A DNA stretch of 64,000 nucleotides from NCBI RefSeq assembly GCF_024756255.1, contig NZ_JANUHB010000003.1, positions 496,001 through 560,000 of the forward strand, written 5' to 3'. The DNA is from Massilia agilis (GTDB lineage: Bacteria > Pseudomonadota > Gammaproteobacteria > Burkholderiales > Burkholderiaceae_D). This document shows, piece by piece, positions 47,897 to 58,500 of the stretch (positions are counted from its first letter, which is position 1; every line of letters begins with the position of its first letter). A model generated the notes under the pieces. It was not told where the DNA came from, searched no databases, and was given only the letters and a program-made list of their open reading frames with translations. Both the position numbers and the translations under genes were made by a program.

Positions 47897-48985
47897 ATGA
47901 CCATGAGCGAATACGTCCAGACCCGGGTTGCCAACCGTACCGGCATCATCACTCTCGACCGCCCGAAAGCCCTCAATTCCCTGTCGCTGGACATGGTGCG
48001 TGCGCTGACCCAGGCACTCCTGGCATGGCGCGCGGACGCCGCCGTGGACGCCGTGGTCATCACCAGCACCAGCGAAAAAGCGCTGTGCGCGGGCGGCGAC
48101 ATCCGCTTCTTCTACGACGTCGGCCGCGCCACGCCCACGGGCGGCAGTGCGCTGCTGGAGGACTTCTTCACCGAGGAATATGCGCTCAACCACCTGATCC
48201 ACTTCTACCCCAAGCCCTACATTGCGCTGATGGACGGCGTGGTGATGGGCGGCGGCATGGGCATTGCGCAGGGCGGCCCGGACTGCGGCCTGCGCGTGGT
48301 CACCGAGCGCACCAAGATGGCGATGCCCGAGGTGAACATCGGCCTGTTCCCGGATGTGGGCGGCAGCTACTTCCTGTCGCACGCGCCGGGGCGGCTGGGA
48401 CGCTACCTGGGGCTCACGGGCCTGACCATCGGCGCGGCCGATGCGCTGTACGTGGGGCTGGCGGACGCGTTCGTGCCGTCGGCGCAGTTGTCGGCGCTGC
48501 GCAAGACGATCGAATCCACGCCCGCCGCGCTCTTGCCCGAGGCGATCCAGGAACTGGCTGCGCCGTTTGCCGAGCAGGTGGGACCGAGCGAGCTGGCATC
48601 GCACCGCGACTTGATCGACCGGCACTTTGCCGCGGAGTCGGTCAGCGCGGTGTTGGCGTCGCTGGCGAGCGATGACACGCCGTTCGCGCAAAAGGCGCTG
48701 GCAGCCATGCGCCAGCGTTCGCCGTTGATGATGTGCGTGACGGACGAACTGCTCGCGCGCGGCGCAAAAATGGACGTGGCCGGTTGCCTGCGCATGGAGC
48801 GTTCGGTGGTGCGCCGCAATTTCGAGAACGGCGAAGTGATCGAAGGCGTGCGCGCGCTCGTGATCGACAAGGACAACCAGCCGAAGTGGAATCCGCCGAC
48901 GCTGGAAGAGGTGACGGCTCAGATGGTGGCGAAGTTCTTCGAGCCAGTGTGGCCGGACTACGCGCACCCGCTGCGACACTTGTAA
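47897..48985 (+). CDS. Enoyl-CoA hydratase/isomerase, probable 3-hydroxyisobutyryl-CoA hydrolase
   Basis: About 362 residues of the crotonase fold. CAGGDIRFFYDVG and MDGVVMGGGMGIAQGG hold the oxyanion-hole glycines, MPEVNIGLFPDVGGSYFLS carries the Glu/Asp typical of the 3-hydroxyisobutyryl-CoA hydrolase branch, and the long C-terminus also fits that branch. It would remove CoA in valine breakdown. ATG at 47897 or 47903 are both plausible; 47873 is too far upstream. It stands alone between the hpf terminator and the family A repeat, separating hpf from ptsN-hprK-rapZ, which are usually contiguous. Confidence 0.85.
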   Translation: MTMSEYVQTRVANRTGIITLDRPKALNSLSLDMVRALTQALLAWRADAAVDAVVITSTSEKALCAGGDIRFFYDVGRATPTGGSALLEDFFTEEYALNHLIHFYPKPYIALMDGVVMGGGMGIAQGGPDCGLRVVTERTKMAMPEVNIGLFPDVGGSYFLSHAPGRLGRYLGLTGLTIGAADALYVGLADAFVPSAQLSALRKTIESTPAALLPEAIQELAAPFAEQVGPSELASHRDLIDRHFAAESVSAVLASLASDDTPFAQKALAAMRQRSPLMMCVTDELLARGAKMDVAGCLRMERSVVRRNFENGEVIEGVRALVIDKDNQPKWNPPTLEEVTAQMVAKFFEPVWPDYAHPLRHL

Positions 48986-49000
48986 TCGTTGGCTGCACCT

Positions 49001-49103
49001 CGTAGGGTGGGCGGGTGTCCCGCCCACGCGTTCGACTACGGTTGGCATCCAGGCACGGCCAAGAAGAGTTGGACGCGTGGGCAGGAAACCTGCCCACCCT
49101 ACG
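49001..49103. repeat. Family A double-hairpin repeat, copy 5
   Basis: The left hairpin is GGGCGGG-tgt-CCCGCCC and the right GGGCAGG-aaa-CCTGCCC, so the two halves of one copy carry different but self-consistent stems. It lies between the convergent hydratase and rapZ genes; the rapZ stop is 4 bp to the right. Confidence 0.85.
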
Positions 49104-49106
49104 GCT

Positions 49107-49964
49107 TCACGACTGCTCGCGGTGCCGCACCACGACCCGCTCGGTCGCGCTGAAATAGGCGCCCAATCGCTCGGCCATGTACACCGAACGGTGCTGCCCC
49201 CCGGTGCAGCCGACGGCCACGGTCAGGTAGCTGCGGTTGTCGGTCTTGAACGACGGTAGCCACTTCTCGATGAACTTGCGGATATCCTCTAGCATCTCGT
49301 TCGCGCTCGGCTGGGCCTCGAGGAAGGCGATCACCGGCGCGTCCTTGCCGGTGAGCGGGCGCAGGGTCAGGTCGTAGTAGGGGTTGGGGACGGCGCGCAC
49401 GTCGAACACGAAGTCCGCATCCAGCGGCACCCCCACCTTGAACGCGAACGACTCGAAGAACAGCGTCAGCGGGGCGCGCTCGATCTGCGCCAGCTCGCGC
49501 ACCCAGGCGCGCAGCTTGTTGGCCGACAGCTCGGAGGTGTCGATCACATGCCCGAGCTGCTCGATGGCGGACAGGCGTTCGCGCTCCTCGGCGATGCATT
49601 CGATCAGGGTGCGGCGCGAGGCGGGATTTTCGCCGGGCCGCAATTCGTGCGACAGCGGGTGGCTGCGGCGCGTCTCCGAGAAGCGCGCGACCAGTGAATG
49701 GGTGCTCGCGGTCAGGAACATCACCCGCACATCGTGCCCGTCGTCCTTCAGCTTGCGCACGTTGGCCGGCAGTTCCACCAGCGACTCCGCGCTGCGCGCA
49801 TCGACGGCCACGGCCAGCTTGCTTTCGTGGTTCACCGTTTCGACCAGCGCCGGCAACAGCGGCGGTGGCAGGTTGTCGACGCAATAGTAGCCGGCGTCTT
49901 CCAGCACGTTGAGCGCCACGGATTTGCCGGAGCCGGAGATGCCTGTGATCAGAACGATGTGCAT
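49107..49964 (-). CDS. rapZ: RNase adapter protein RapZ
   Basis: 285 residues. The P-loop is [18 protein letters not shown], and the C-terminal domain contains [17 protein letters not shown]. In enterobacteria RapZ presents sRNA GlmZ to RNase E to control glucosamine-6-phosphate supply; in betaproteobacteria its target is unclear. ATG at 49964 is the standard start. It follows hprK on the same strand, with a family A repeat between. Confidence 0.94.
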   Translation of the reverse strand: MHIVLITGISGSGKSVALNVLEDAGYYCVDNLPPPLLPALVETVNHESKLAVAVDARSAESLVELPANVRKLKDDGHDVRVMFLTASTHSLVARFSETRRSHPLSHELRPGENPASRRTLIECIAEERERLSAIEQLGHVIDTSELSANKLRAWVRELAQIERAPLTLFFESFAFKVGVPLDADFVFDVRAVPNPYYDLTLRPLTGKDAPVIAFLEAQPSANEMLEDIRKFIEKWLPSFKTDNRSYLTVAVGCTGGQHRSVYMAERLGAYFSATERVVVRHREQS

Positions 49965-50000
49965 GCGGCGATGATACCGCAACAACAAGCCTTTTGTCCC

Positions 50001-50117
50001 CGTAGGGTGGGCGGGACCGCCGAGGGGATTCTGCCCACGCGTCCAAGCAGTCCGGGTGCAGCGGTGCGGCTGTTCATGTTCTGACCGAACGCGTGGGCAG
50101 GATCTGCCCACCCTACG
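50001..50117. repeat. Family A double-hairpin repeat, copy 6
   Basis: The right unit is intact (GAACGCGT-GGGCAG-at-CTGCCC-ACCCTAC). The left unit is interrupted (GTAGGGTGGGCGGGACCGCC, then about ten extra bases before CTGCCCACGCGT). It lies between rapZ and hprK; the hprK stop is 2 bp to the right. Confidence 0.85.
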
Positions 50118-50118
50118 C

Positions 50119-51054
50119 TCAGTCGCCGCTCATGGCCTGGCGTTGGCGTTCGGTGAATTCTTGCAGCGTATCGATGCCGCGCAACTGGAGGATGGTGTTG
50201 CGTACCGCGGCTTCCAGCAGCACCGCGATGTTGCGGCCGGCGGCGACCGGGATGACGACCTTGCGGATCGGCAGGCCCAGCACTTCCTGGGTCGGCACGT
50301 GGAACGGCAGGCGCTCCACTTCCTCTTCCAGTGCCCCGCGGCGCACCAGGTGCACGATGAGTTTCAGCCGCATCTTGCGGCGCACGGCGGTCTCGCCGAA
50401 GATCGCCTTGATGTCCAGCAGGCCCAGGCCGCGTACTTCCAGCAGGTTTTGCAGCAGCGGCGGGCAGCGGCCCTCGACCATGTTGGGCGCGATGCGCGAG
50501 AACTCGACCGCGTCGTCGGCCACCAGGCCGTGCGAGCGCGAGATCAGCTCCAGGCCCAGCTCGCTCTTGCCCAGGCCCGAGTCGCCGGTGATGAGCACGC
50601 CGACCCCCAGCACGTCCATGAACACGCCATGCATGATGACGCGCTGCGCCAGCTTCTTGGACAGGTACACGCGCAGGAAGTCGATCACCTGCGCCGCCGG
50701 CAGCGGGGTCGAGAACAGGGGGATGTTCTGCTCGTCGCAGATGGCCAGGATGTCCGGCGGCGTCTCCAGCCCCTGCGCGATGATCAGCGCCGGTGGGCCG
50801 CCCGCGATCAGCTCGGCGACCATGTGGCTGCGCGAGCTCGATTTGAGGCGGTGGTAGTAGTTCAGCTCCTGGTGCCCGAACACCTGGATGCGGCCCGGGT
50901 GGATCAGGTTCAGGTGGCCCACCTGGTCGGCGGCCGAGACGGCGTCGCCCGAGATCAGGCGCTCACCGCCCGGAAAGCCCGCAAACCAGCCCAGTTGCAG
51001 GCTTTCGCGGTTGTCGTCGAACAGGCGTTGGATGGTGAGCGGGGTTTGCAGCAT
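50119..51054 (-). CDS. hprK: HPr kinase/phosphorylase
   Basis: 311 residues. The Walker A loop is [19 protein letters not shown], with the family's C-terminal signature [20 protein letters not shown]. It phosphorylates and dephosphorylates HPr on Ser46. In betaproteobacteria it belongs to a regulatory, non-sugar PTS with ptsN, which is 48 bp upstream. Confidence 0.95.
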   Translation of the reverse strand: MLQTPLTIQRLFDDNRESLQLGWFAGFPGGERLISGDAVSAADQVGHLNLIHPGRIQVFGHQELNYYHRLKSSSRSHMVAELIAGGPPALIIAQGLETPPDILAICDEQNIPLFSTPLPAAQVIDFLRVYLSKKLAQRVIMHGVFMDVLGVGVLITGDSGLGKSELGLELISRSHGLVADDAVEFSRIAPNMVEGRCPPLLQNLLEVRGLGLLDIKAIFGETAVRRKMRLKLIVHLVRRGALEEEVERLPFHVPTQEVLGLPIRKVVIPVAAGRNIAVLLEAAVRNTILQLRGIDTLQEFTERQRQAMSGD

Positions 51055-51102
51055 GGACGTCTTCTGAAAGAGGGCGCCGCAAAGCCGGCGGATGCAACAA
51101 GT

Positions 51103-51585
51103 TTAACCCAAGGCTTGCAGGCTGGGTTGCCAGTTGATGATGCGCTCGTGGACCGAGGCCGGGTCGGGATCGGTGGCCAGCGCCTGGCGGATCGCTTCGT
51201 CCGAGAACAGTTCCGCGATCTCGGACAGGATCTCCAGGTGTTGCTGGGTCACGTGGTCGGGAATGAGCAGGAACAGCAGCAGGCTGACCGGCTGGCCGTC
51301 CGGCGACTCGAACGGGATCGGGTCCTTCAGGCGCATGAAGGCGGCCAGCGGCGCCTTCAGGTTCTTGTTGCCCTTGATGCGGCCGTGCGGCAGTGCCACG
51401 CCTTTGCCCAGGCCCGTCGAACCAAGACGCTCGCGCGCGAACAGGTTGTCCGACACGGTCGAACGCGCGATGCCGTAGTTGTTCTCGAACAGCAGCCCGG
51501 CCTGTTCAAAGGCGCGCTTCTTGCTCGACACTTCGATGTCCAGCAGGATGTTCTCGAGCGGCAGGATTTTGCTTAGGTTAGTCAT
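51103..51585 (-). CDS. ptsN: PTS IIA-like nitrogen-regulatory protein PtsN (EIIA-Ntr)
   Basis: 160 residues. The phosphorylated His lies in GLGKGVALPHGRIKGNKN, and the fold is the mannitol/fructose EIIA type. EIIA-Ntr senses nitrogen and potassium status through the PTS-Ntr phosphorelay. It is the first gene of ptsN-hprK-rapZ. Confidence 0.95.
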   Translation of the reverse strand: MTNLSKILPLENILLDIEVSSKKRAFEQAGLLFENNYGIARSTVSDNLFARERLGSTGLGKGVALPHGRIKGNKNLKAPLAAFMRLKDPIPFESPDGQPVSLLLFLLIPDHVTQQHLEILSEIAELFSDEAIRQALATDPDPASVHERIINWQPSLQALG

Positions 51586-51627
51586 AACACGTTATGGTGC
51601 GGTGCACAATGGTGCTTGCGAGCCAGA

Positions 51628-51633
51628 ATTATA
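51628..51633 (-). promoter_or_regulatory. Putative -10 (TATAAT) of the ptsN promoter
   Basis: On the minus strand a perfect TATAAT is centred about 45 bp before the ptsN ATG, with an ATTACA -35-like element 18 bases upstream (4 of 6 consensus positions). Confidence 0.4.
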
Positions 51634-52007
51634 GGCTGGTTTTTCGGCCGTGTAATACGATTTCGTGCCCGTCCGCGGGCGCTGGCAAAAGTGCCTTGCG
51701 CGACGGGCGAAACTGTCTTTCGCGTTCATCATTTCCCTCCACTGCCGAGTGCGCAATTTCCTCGATGAAAATGCCGAGGTGGCGCACGAAAGCCCGTCAG
51801 GCGCAGGCTTTTTCCACGTTTTCGGGCTGGCCTGCCTAAATTTTAATCATAGTGGCCGCTGCCGCGCCGTGTTGTTTTCATGTCCGTAGCGGCCTTGGCG
51901 CCATGTCGCTGAAAACGCACACCTTTTCTGTCGCCGCGCCCACAGTATTCCCGTGCGGAAATGCGGTCAAGCGTCATCGCAGCAAAGGTTGCTCGTCGTC
52001 AATGCGC
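51634..52007. other. Intergenic stretch without recognisable gene
   Basis: Between ptsN and queF about 420 bp carry no convincing coding frame on either strand. Apart from the ptsN -10 element at its left end, and T-rich patches near 51800-51850, I see no repeat, hairpin with T-run or RNA gene. Confidence 0.5.
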
Positions 52008-52838
52008 TTACTGCCGGGCTGTGCGCAGGTTGAGCGGGCGTGCGGTGCTGAAGTTGGTCCGCCACGGGTTGATGTCCAGGCCGCCGCGGCGGGTGTAGCG
52101 GGCATAGACGGCGAGCTTGGTCGGTTTGCACTGGCGCATGATGTCGATGAAGATGCGCTCGACGCATTGCTCGTGGAATTCGTTGTGCTCCCGAAAGCCG
52201 ATCAGGTAACGCAGCAGGCCCTCCTGGTCGATTTGCGGGCCCACGTAATGGATCTGCACGCTGGCCCAGTCGGGCTGGCCGGTCACCAGGCAGTTCGACT
52301 TGAGCAGGTGCGAGGTCAGGGTTTCCTCGACCATGGCCTCGGCGAAGTTGGCGGTCAGCAGCGCCGGGGCGGGCGTGTACTGGTCGATCTCGATGTCGAG
52401 GCGGTCCAGCAGCAGGCCGTCGAGCTCGCCCATTTTCACGCTCGGGAACGCGTCGGGCGTGGACAGCGCGATGTGCACCGGCGAACCCACCGCGGCCGAC
52501 AGGTCGGCGCGCAGCAGCGTGAGCAGGGCGTCGGTGTTGGCCAGGCGGGTCTGGTTGAACGAGTTCAGGTAGAGCTTGAACGACTTCGATTCGATGATGT
52601 TGGGCGAATCGGCCGGCACGGTGATCGTCGCGATCGCCACCTGGGGCTTGCCGCGCATGTTCAGCCACGAGATCTCGTAGGCATTCCAGATGTCCACGCC
52701 GAAGAACGGCAGCGTGCCGGTAATGCCGAGCTCGTCGCGTTTTTGCTGGCGCGGGATCGGGAACAGCAGCTCGGGCGCGTACTCGGTCTGGTAGGCGGAG
52801 GTTTTGCCGAGGGGCGATTGATCAGGCGTGTTGGTCAT
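52008..52838 (-). CDS. queF: NADPH-dependent 7-cyano-7-deazaguanine reductase QueF
   Basis: 276 residues of the long (E. coli-like, two-half) QueF form. The QueF motif is [16 protein letters not shown], the catalytic Cys is in [19 protein letters not shown], and [11 protein letters not shown] carries the second-half His and Glu. It reduces preQ0 to preQ1 in queuosine synthesis. ATG at 52838; the stretch upstream holds a family B repeat. Confidence 0.95.
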   Translation of the reverse strand: MTNTPDQSPLGKTSAYQTEYAPELLFPIPRQQKRDELGITGTLPFFGVDIWNAYEISWLNMRGKPQVAIATITVPADSPNIIESKSFKLYLNSFNQTRLANTDALLTLLRADLSAAVGSPVHIALSTPDAFPSVKMGELDGLLLDRLDIEIDQYTPAPALLTANFAEAMVEETLTSHLLKSNCLVTGQPDWASVQIHYVGPQIDQEGLLRYLIGFREHNEFHEQCVERIFIDIMRQCKPTKLAVYARYTRRGGLDINPWRTNFSTARPLNLRTARQ

Positions 52839-52871
52839 AGTTGTCGTTAAAAAAATCTGCAGCACCAAATA

Positions 52872-52980
52872 CGTCGTCCCCGCGCAGGCGGGGACCCATG
52901 CCGAGCCAGCAGTGTCGCGGCTTCGATGAGCGGCGTGACTTGCAAGCGTTCCATGGGTCCCCGCCTGCGCGGGGACGACG
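52872..52980. repeat. Family B palindromic intergenic repeat (paired copy)
   Basis: The left arm CGTCGTCCCCGCGCAGGCGG-GGACCCATG and right arm CATGGGTCCCCGCCTGCGCG-GGGACGACG are almost perfect inverse copies, about 50 bases apart. It lies between ilvA and queF, both on the minus strand. Confidence 0.8.
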
Positions 52981-53024
52981 TGTTGCGGTCTGTAGGCTTA
53001 GACCGCGAAACGGCTGCGCGAACT

Positions 53025-54560
53025 CTAACCCAAAAACAGTTTGTACACCGGGTTCGCGCTCTCGTCCCAGTGCCGGTAGCCCAGGCCGTCGAGGAAGCTG
53101 CGGAACTCGTCCATTTCCTCGCGCGGCACCTGCAGGCCCACCAAGATGCGGCCCACGTCGCCGCCCTGGTTCCGGTAGTGGAACAGCGAAATGTTCCAGT
53201 TCGGCGCCATGCTGTCCAAGAAGCGCATCAGCGCGCCCGGGCGCTCGGGGAACTCGAAACGATACAGCAATTCGTCGTGCGCCAGCGAGCTCTTGCCGCC
53301 CACCAGGTGGCGGATGTGCAGCTTGGCCAGCTCGTCGTGGGTCAGGTCGAGGGCGGCAAAGCCGTTCTCGGCGAATGCGCGCACCAGCCGGGCCGGCTCG
53401 TCGCGGTTGCCCACCTGCACGCCAACGAACACGTGGGCCTGCTTTTCGTCGCTGACGCGGTAGTTAAACTCGGTCACGTTGCGCGGCCCCACCAGCGCGC
53501 AGAAGCGCTTGAAGCTGCCGCGCTGCTCGGGAATCGTCACCGCGAACACCGCCTCGCGCGATTCGCCCACCTCGGCGCGTTCGGCCACGAAGCGCAGGCG
53601 GTCAAAGTTCATGTTGGCGCCGCAGGCCACCGCCACCAGCGTCTCGTCCTTGACCGGGTTGCGCGTCATCTGCGAGCGCTCGACATAGGCCTTGGCGCCT
53701 GCCACCGCCAGCGCGCCGGCCGGCTCGAGGATGCTGCGGGTATCCTGGAACACGTCCTGGATCGCGGCGCAGATCGCATCCGTGTCCACGATCACGATCT
53801 CGTCCACCACTTCCTTGGCCAGGCGGAAGGTTTCCTCGCCCACCAGCTTGACCGCGGTGCCGTCCGAGAACAGGCCCACGTCCGGCAGGGTGATGCGATG
53901 GCCCGCCTTCAGGCTCTTGGCCATCGCGTCCGAATCGACGGTCTGCACGCCGATCACCTTGATGTCCGGCCGCACCGCCTTGACGTAGGCGCCGATGCCC
54001 GCCACCAGCCCGCCGCCGCCGATCGCGACAAAAATCGCATGGATCGGGCCGGAATGCTGGTGCAGGATCTCCATCGCGATCGTGCCCTGGCCGGCGATCA
54101 CGTCCGGGTCGTCGAACGGGTGCACGAAGGTCAGGCGCTGCTCCTTTTCGAGTGTGAGCGCGTGGTTGTAGGCGTCGGTGTACGACTCGCCATGCAGCAC
54201 CACCTCCACGCTCGCGCCCCCGCGCGCCTTGACCGCATCGATCTTCACCTGCGGCGTGGTGGTCGGCATCACGATCAGCGCGCGGCAGCCCAGGCGGCTG
54301 GCCGAGAGGGCAACGCCCTGTGCGTGGTTGCCGGCCGAGGCGCAAATGACGCCGCGCTGCAGCTGTTCGGGCGACAGGTTCGCCATCTTGTTGTAGGCGC
54401 CGCGCAGCTTGAAGCTGAAGACGCTTTGCATGTCCTCGCGCTTGAAGTAGATGCGGTTGTTCATCCGTTGGGACAGCGTGGGGGCCAGTTCGAGCGGGGT
54501 TTCCTGCGCCACGTCGTAGACGCGGGCAGTCAGGATTTTCTTGAGGTAGTCGGTAGTCAT
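53025..54560 (-). CDS. ilvA: Threonine ammonia-lyase, biosynthetic
   Basis: 511 residues. The PLP lysine is in SVFSFKLRGAYNKM, the phosphate-binding glycine loop in AIGGGGLVAGIGAY, and two ACT-like regulatory domains fill residues 330-511. It makes 2-oxobutanoate for isoleucine and is usually inhibited by isoleucine. The two-ACT length marks the biosynthetic form. ATG at 54560 was chosen; a TTG start three codons upstream is possible. Confidence 0.95.
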   Translation of the reverse strand: MTTDYLKKILTARVYDVAQETPLELAPTLSQRMNNRIYFKREDMQSVFSFKLRGAYNKMANLSPEQLQRGVICASAGNHAQGVALSASRLGCRALIVMPTTTPQVKIDAVKARGGASVEVVLHGESYTDAYNHALTLEKEQRLTFVHPFDDPDVIAGQGTIAMEILHQHSGPIHAIFVAIGGGGLVAGIGAYVKAVRPDIKVIGVQTVDSDAMAKSLKAGHRITLPDVGLFSDGTAVKLVGEETFRLAKEVVDEIVIVDTDAICAAIQDVFQDTRSILEPAGALAVAGAKAYVERSQMTRNPVKDETLVAVACGANMNFDRLRFVAERAEVGESREAVFAVTIPEQRGSFKRFCALVGPRNVTEFNYRVSDEKQAHVFVGVQVGNRDEPARLVRAFAENGFAALDLTHDELAKLHIRHLVGGKSSLAHDELLYRFEFPERPGALMRFLDSMAPNWNISLFHYRNQGGDVGRILVGLQVPREEMDEFRSFLDGLGYRHWDESANPVYKLFLG

Positions 54561-54754
54561 AGTCTGCAAGCAAGGTATGCTGGACAGCAGTCCAGGAATT
54601 TTGCGGTGACGACGCGAGACTGTCCTGCTTGGCTGGTGGCCGAGTTGTGCAGTTCGGTACGGGGGCTGGGTTGCAGCGCGGAGGTACCGTGTCGAGGCCG
54701 ATGGGTTTCGTCATTATAATGGACGCTCGTCGTACCTGCCCGCCTCAGCTTCTC

Positions 54755-55258
54755 ATGATCGAAACCGCCGTCGTCTGGCTGCTCAAAGTCCTCGCCGCGC
54801 CCGCCGTTGGCCTTACTTCCGTATTCCTCGTCAGCTTCGTCTCCGCGACCTTGCTGCCGCTCGGTTCCGAGCCGGCCGTGTTCGCCGTGGTCAAGGCCAA
54901 CCCGGCCATGTTCTGGCCAGCCATCCTGGTCGGCACGCTGGGCAACACGCTCGGCGGGGCCTTCGACTACCTGCTGGGGCACCGGGCCAAGACCACGTTT
55001 GCCAAGGAGCGCAAGACGCGCTGGTTCAAGTGGCTGGAGCATTACGGCCCCAAGACCATGCTGATGTCGTGGGTCCCGGGCATTGGCGATCCGCTGTGCA
55101 CGCTGGCGGGCTGGCTGCACCTGCCGTTCTGGCCGAGTGTTATCTATATGGCAATCGGCAAGTTCGTGCGCTACGTCACCATGACCGCCGCGCTGCTGTA
55201 CGTGCCGGACGGGATCTGGCACCGGCTCGGGGAACTGCTGATTCAGGTGACCGGCTAA
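54755..55258 (+). CDS. yqaA: YqaA-family (DedA/SNARE-associated-like) membrane protein
   Basis: 167 residues with four or so hydrophobic segments. The YqaA pattern VSFVSATLLPLGSEPAVFAV, GTLGNTLGGAFDYLLGHRA and WVPGIGDPLCTLAGWL is plain. It is related to DedA flippase-like proteins of the inner membrane; its own function is unknown. A TATAAT at 54715-54720 may serve as its -10; the same bases read TATAAT on the other strand and could serve ilvA. Confidence 0.88.
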   Translation: MIETAVVWLLKVLAAPAVGLTSVFLVSFVSATLLPLGSEPAVFAVVKANPAMFWPAILVGTLGNTLGGAFDYLLGHRAKTTFAKERKTRWFKWLEHYGPKTMLMSWVPGIGDPLCTLAGWLHLPFWPSVIYMAIGKFVRYVTMTAALLYVPDGIWHRLGELLIQVTG

Positions 55259-55538
55259 CCGGCAGCCCGTCTTCCCCGCGCATCCTCGGCGGCCCCGCCG
55301 GTACGACGGTTGGCGGGTGCAGAAATGCAGGGTGTATAGTCTTTGCTCGCTGTTAACAAAAGCAAGATAAAAGTTGCACCTCGCCACCCGCGTGCAAACG
55401 TCGTTTGCACAAACCGCCCCGTTTCGCAATTTTGTTGCGGAAACCCTTTCGAAAACCAAGGGCAAGCCAGCGTGGTGCAACGCAATAAGCTAGAATGGCT
55501 GGTCTGAAAACGGGCCAGTCCGAAAGTCGATTCCATTC

Positions 55539-58500
55539 ATGAACGCCCCAGCAAACATCCAAGCCCTGCTCGAAGACACCGCCAACCCGGCGCGCCTGCG
55601 TGAGATTCCCTACAACTACACATCGTTCTCCGACCGCGAGATAGTGATCCGCCTGCTCGGCGAACCGGCCTGGCGCCTGCTGGACGAGCTGCGCGGCGCG
55701 CGCCAGACCGGCCGCTCCGCCCGCATGCTGTACGAGGTGCTGGGCGACATCTGGGTGGTGCGGCGCAATCCGTACCTGCAGGATGACATGCTGGACAACC
55801 CCAAGCGCCGCCAGGGCCTGATCGATGCGCTGCATCACCGCCTGGCCGAAGTGGACAAGCGCCGCGTGATGGTCGATGCCGGCGAGGCCGACGTGGAAGC
55901 GGCAAGCGCGCGCAGCAACGCGGTCGCACAGCTGCTGGCCGCGGCGCGCAAGGCAGTCGATGACTTCGCGCGCGAGTTCCAGCAGATGTACGATTTGCGC
56001 CGCCGCGCCATCAAGGTGCTGGGCCGCTACACCGACAAGCGCAACATCCACTTCGACGGCATGCACCGCGTCTCGCACGTGACCGACGCGACCGACTGGC
56101 GCGTCGAGTACCCGTTCCTGGTCCTGCTGCCGGACACCGAGGACGAGATGGCGGGCCTGGTCAAGGGCTGCATCGAGCTGGGGCTGACCATCATCCCGCG
56201 CGGCGGCGGCACCGGCTACACCGGCGGCGCGATCCCGCTCACGCCGATGTCGGCCGTGATCAATACCGAAAAGCTGATCGACCTGGGCGACGTGGAGATG
56301 AGCCGCCTGCCGGGCGTGGACCGCGATTACGCGACCATCTACACCGGCGCCGGCGTGGTGACGCAGCGCGTCTCGCAAGCCGCGGAAAAAGCCGGCTTCG
56401 TGTTCGCGGTGGACCCGACCTCGGCCCACGCGTCCTGCATCGGCGGGAATATTGCCATGAACGCCGGCGGCAAGAAGGCCGTGTTGTGGGGCACCGCGCT
56501 CGACAACCTGGCCTCGTGGCGCATGGTGGACCCGAACGGTGACTGGCTCGAAGTGACCCGCGTCGGCCACAACCTGTCCAAGATCCACGACGCGCCCACC
56601 GCCGTCTTCAAGCTCGAATGGACCCACCCGAGCGCGAAGGGCGAAGCGAAGGACGCACCGTTCCGCACCGAGACCCTGACCATCGAAGGCCGGCGCTTCC
56701 GCAAGGAGGGCCTGGGCAAGGACGTGACCGACAAGTTCCTGGCCGGCCTGCCGGGCATCCAGAAAGAGGGCACGGACGGCCTGATCACGTCCGCGCGCTG
56801 GATCCTGCACAAGATGCCCAAGCATACCCGCACGGTGGCGCTGGAATTCTTTGGCCAGGCGCGCGACGCGATCCCTTCGATCGTCGAAATCAAGGATTAC
56901 CTGGACAACCTGCCCAAGACCGGCAAGCCCGAATTTGCGAGCGTGCGCCTGGCGGGCCTGGAGCACCTGGACGAGCGCTACCTGCGCGCGGTGGGCTACG
57001 CCACCAAATCCAAGCGCGGCACGCTGCCCAAGATGGCGCTGTTCGGCGACATCGTGGGCGACGACGAGAACGCCGTGGCGCAGGCCGCGTCCGAAGTGGT
57101 GCGTCTTGCGAACACGCGCGTGGGCGAGGGCTTCATCGCCGTCTCGGCCGAGGCGCGCAAGAAGTTCTGGCTCGACCGCGCCCGTACCGCCGCCATCGCC
57201 AAGCACACCAACGCCTTCAAGATCAATGAAGACGTGGTGATCCCGCTTAACCGCATGGGCGAGTACACCGACGGCATCGAGCGCATCAACATCGAACTGT
57301 CGATCAAGAACAAGCTGGCGCTGGTCGAAGAGCTGCACGCCTACTTCACGGCCGGCGGCCTGCCGATCGAGAAGAGCGACGACGCCACCGGCGAAGGCGT
57401 GGACGCGAACGAAATCCTGGGCGACCGCCCGCAGCAAGCCGACGACCTGCTGGCGCGCGTGGCTGCCCGCTGGCGCTGGATCCGCGACAGCCTGGACCTG
57501 CCGCTGGGCGACGCACGCGCGCGGCTGGCCGAATTCGGCCTGGAGCAGCTCGATCCGGTGTTCGCCGCGCGCCTGGCGCAGCAGCCGCACGCGCGCTTGT
57601 TCGACGTCGTGCAGGACCACACGGTGCGCGTATCGTGGAAGCAGGAGCTGCGCGCGCCGTTGCGCCAGCTGTTCTACGGCGCGGCCTTCAAGCCGATCCT
57701 GGACGACTGCACCGAGATCCACAAGACCGTGCTGCGCTCGCGCGTGTTCGTCGCGCTGCACATGCACGCGGGCGACGGCAACGTGCACACCAACATTCCG
57801 GTGAACTCGGACGACTACGACATGCTGCAGGACGCGCACCGCGCGGTCGAGCGCATCATGAAGCTGGCGCGTTCGCTGGACGGCGTGATCTCGGGCGAGC
57901 ACGGCATCGGCATCACCAAGCTCGAATTCCTGGCGGACGACGAGATCCGCGACTTCCGCGACTACAAGCTGCGCATCGATCCGGAAGGGCGCTTCAACAA
58001 GGGCAAGCTGCTCAACTCCGAGACCGCTTACGCCGACCTGCGCAACGCCTACACGCCGTCGTTCGGCCTGATGGGGCACGAGTCGCTGATCATGCAGCAG
58101 AGCGACATCGGCGCCATCGCCAACAGCGTCAAGGACTGCCTGCGCTGCGGGAAGTGCAAGCCGGTGTGCACCACGCACGTGCCGCGCGCGAACCTGCTGT
58201 ATTCGCCGCGCGACAAGATCCTGGCCACCTCGGCGCTGATCGAAGCCTTCCTGTACGAAGAGCAGACCCGCCGCGGCGTGTCGATCCGCCACTGGGAAGA
58301 GTTCGAGGACGTCTCGGACCACTGCACCGTGTGCCACAAGTGCGTAACGCCGTGCCCGGTCAACATCGACTTCGGCGACGTGTCGATGAACATGCGTAAC
58401 CTGCTGCGCAAGATGGACAAGCGCAGCTTCAAGCCGATGAACCGGGCGTCGATGTTCTTCCTGAACGCGACCGACCCGACCACCATCAACGCCACCCGCA

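Noticed and set aside
49001..50117. Family A repeats as a CRISPR array or as ends of an insertion sequence
   Set aside because: Copies are about 1 kb or more apart, are palindromes with genes between, show no regular spacers, and no cas or transposase gene is present.
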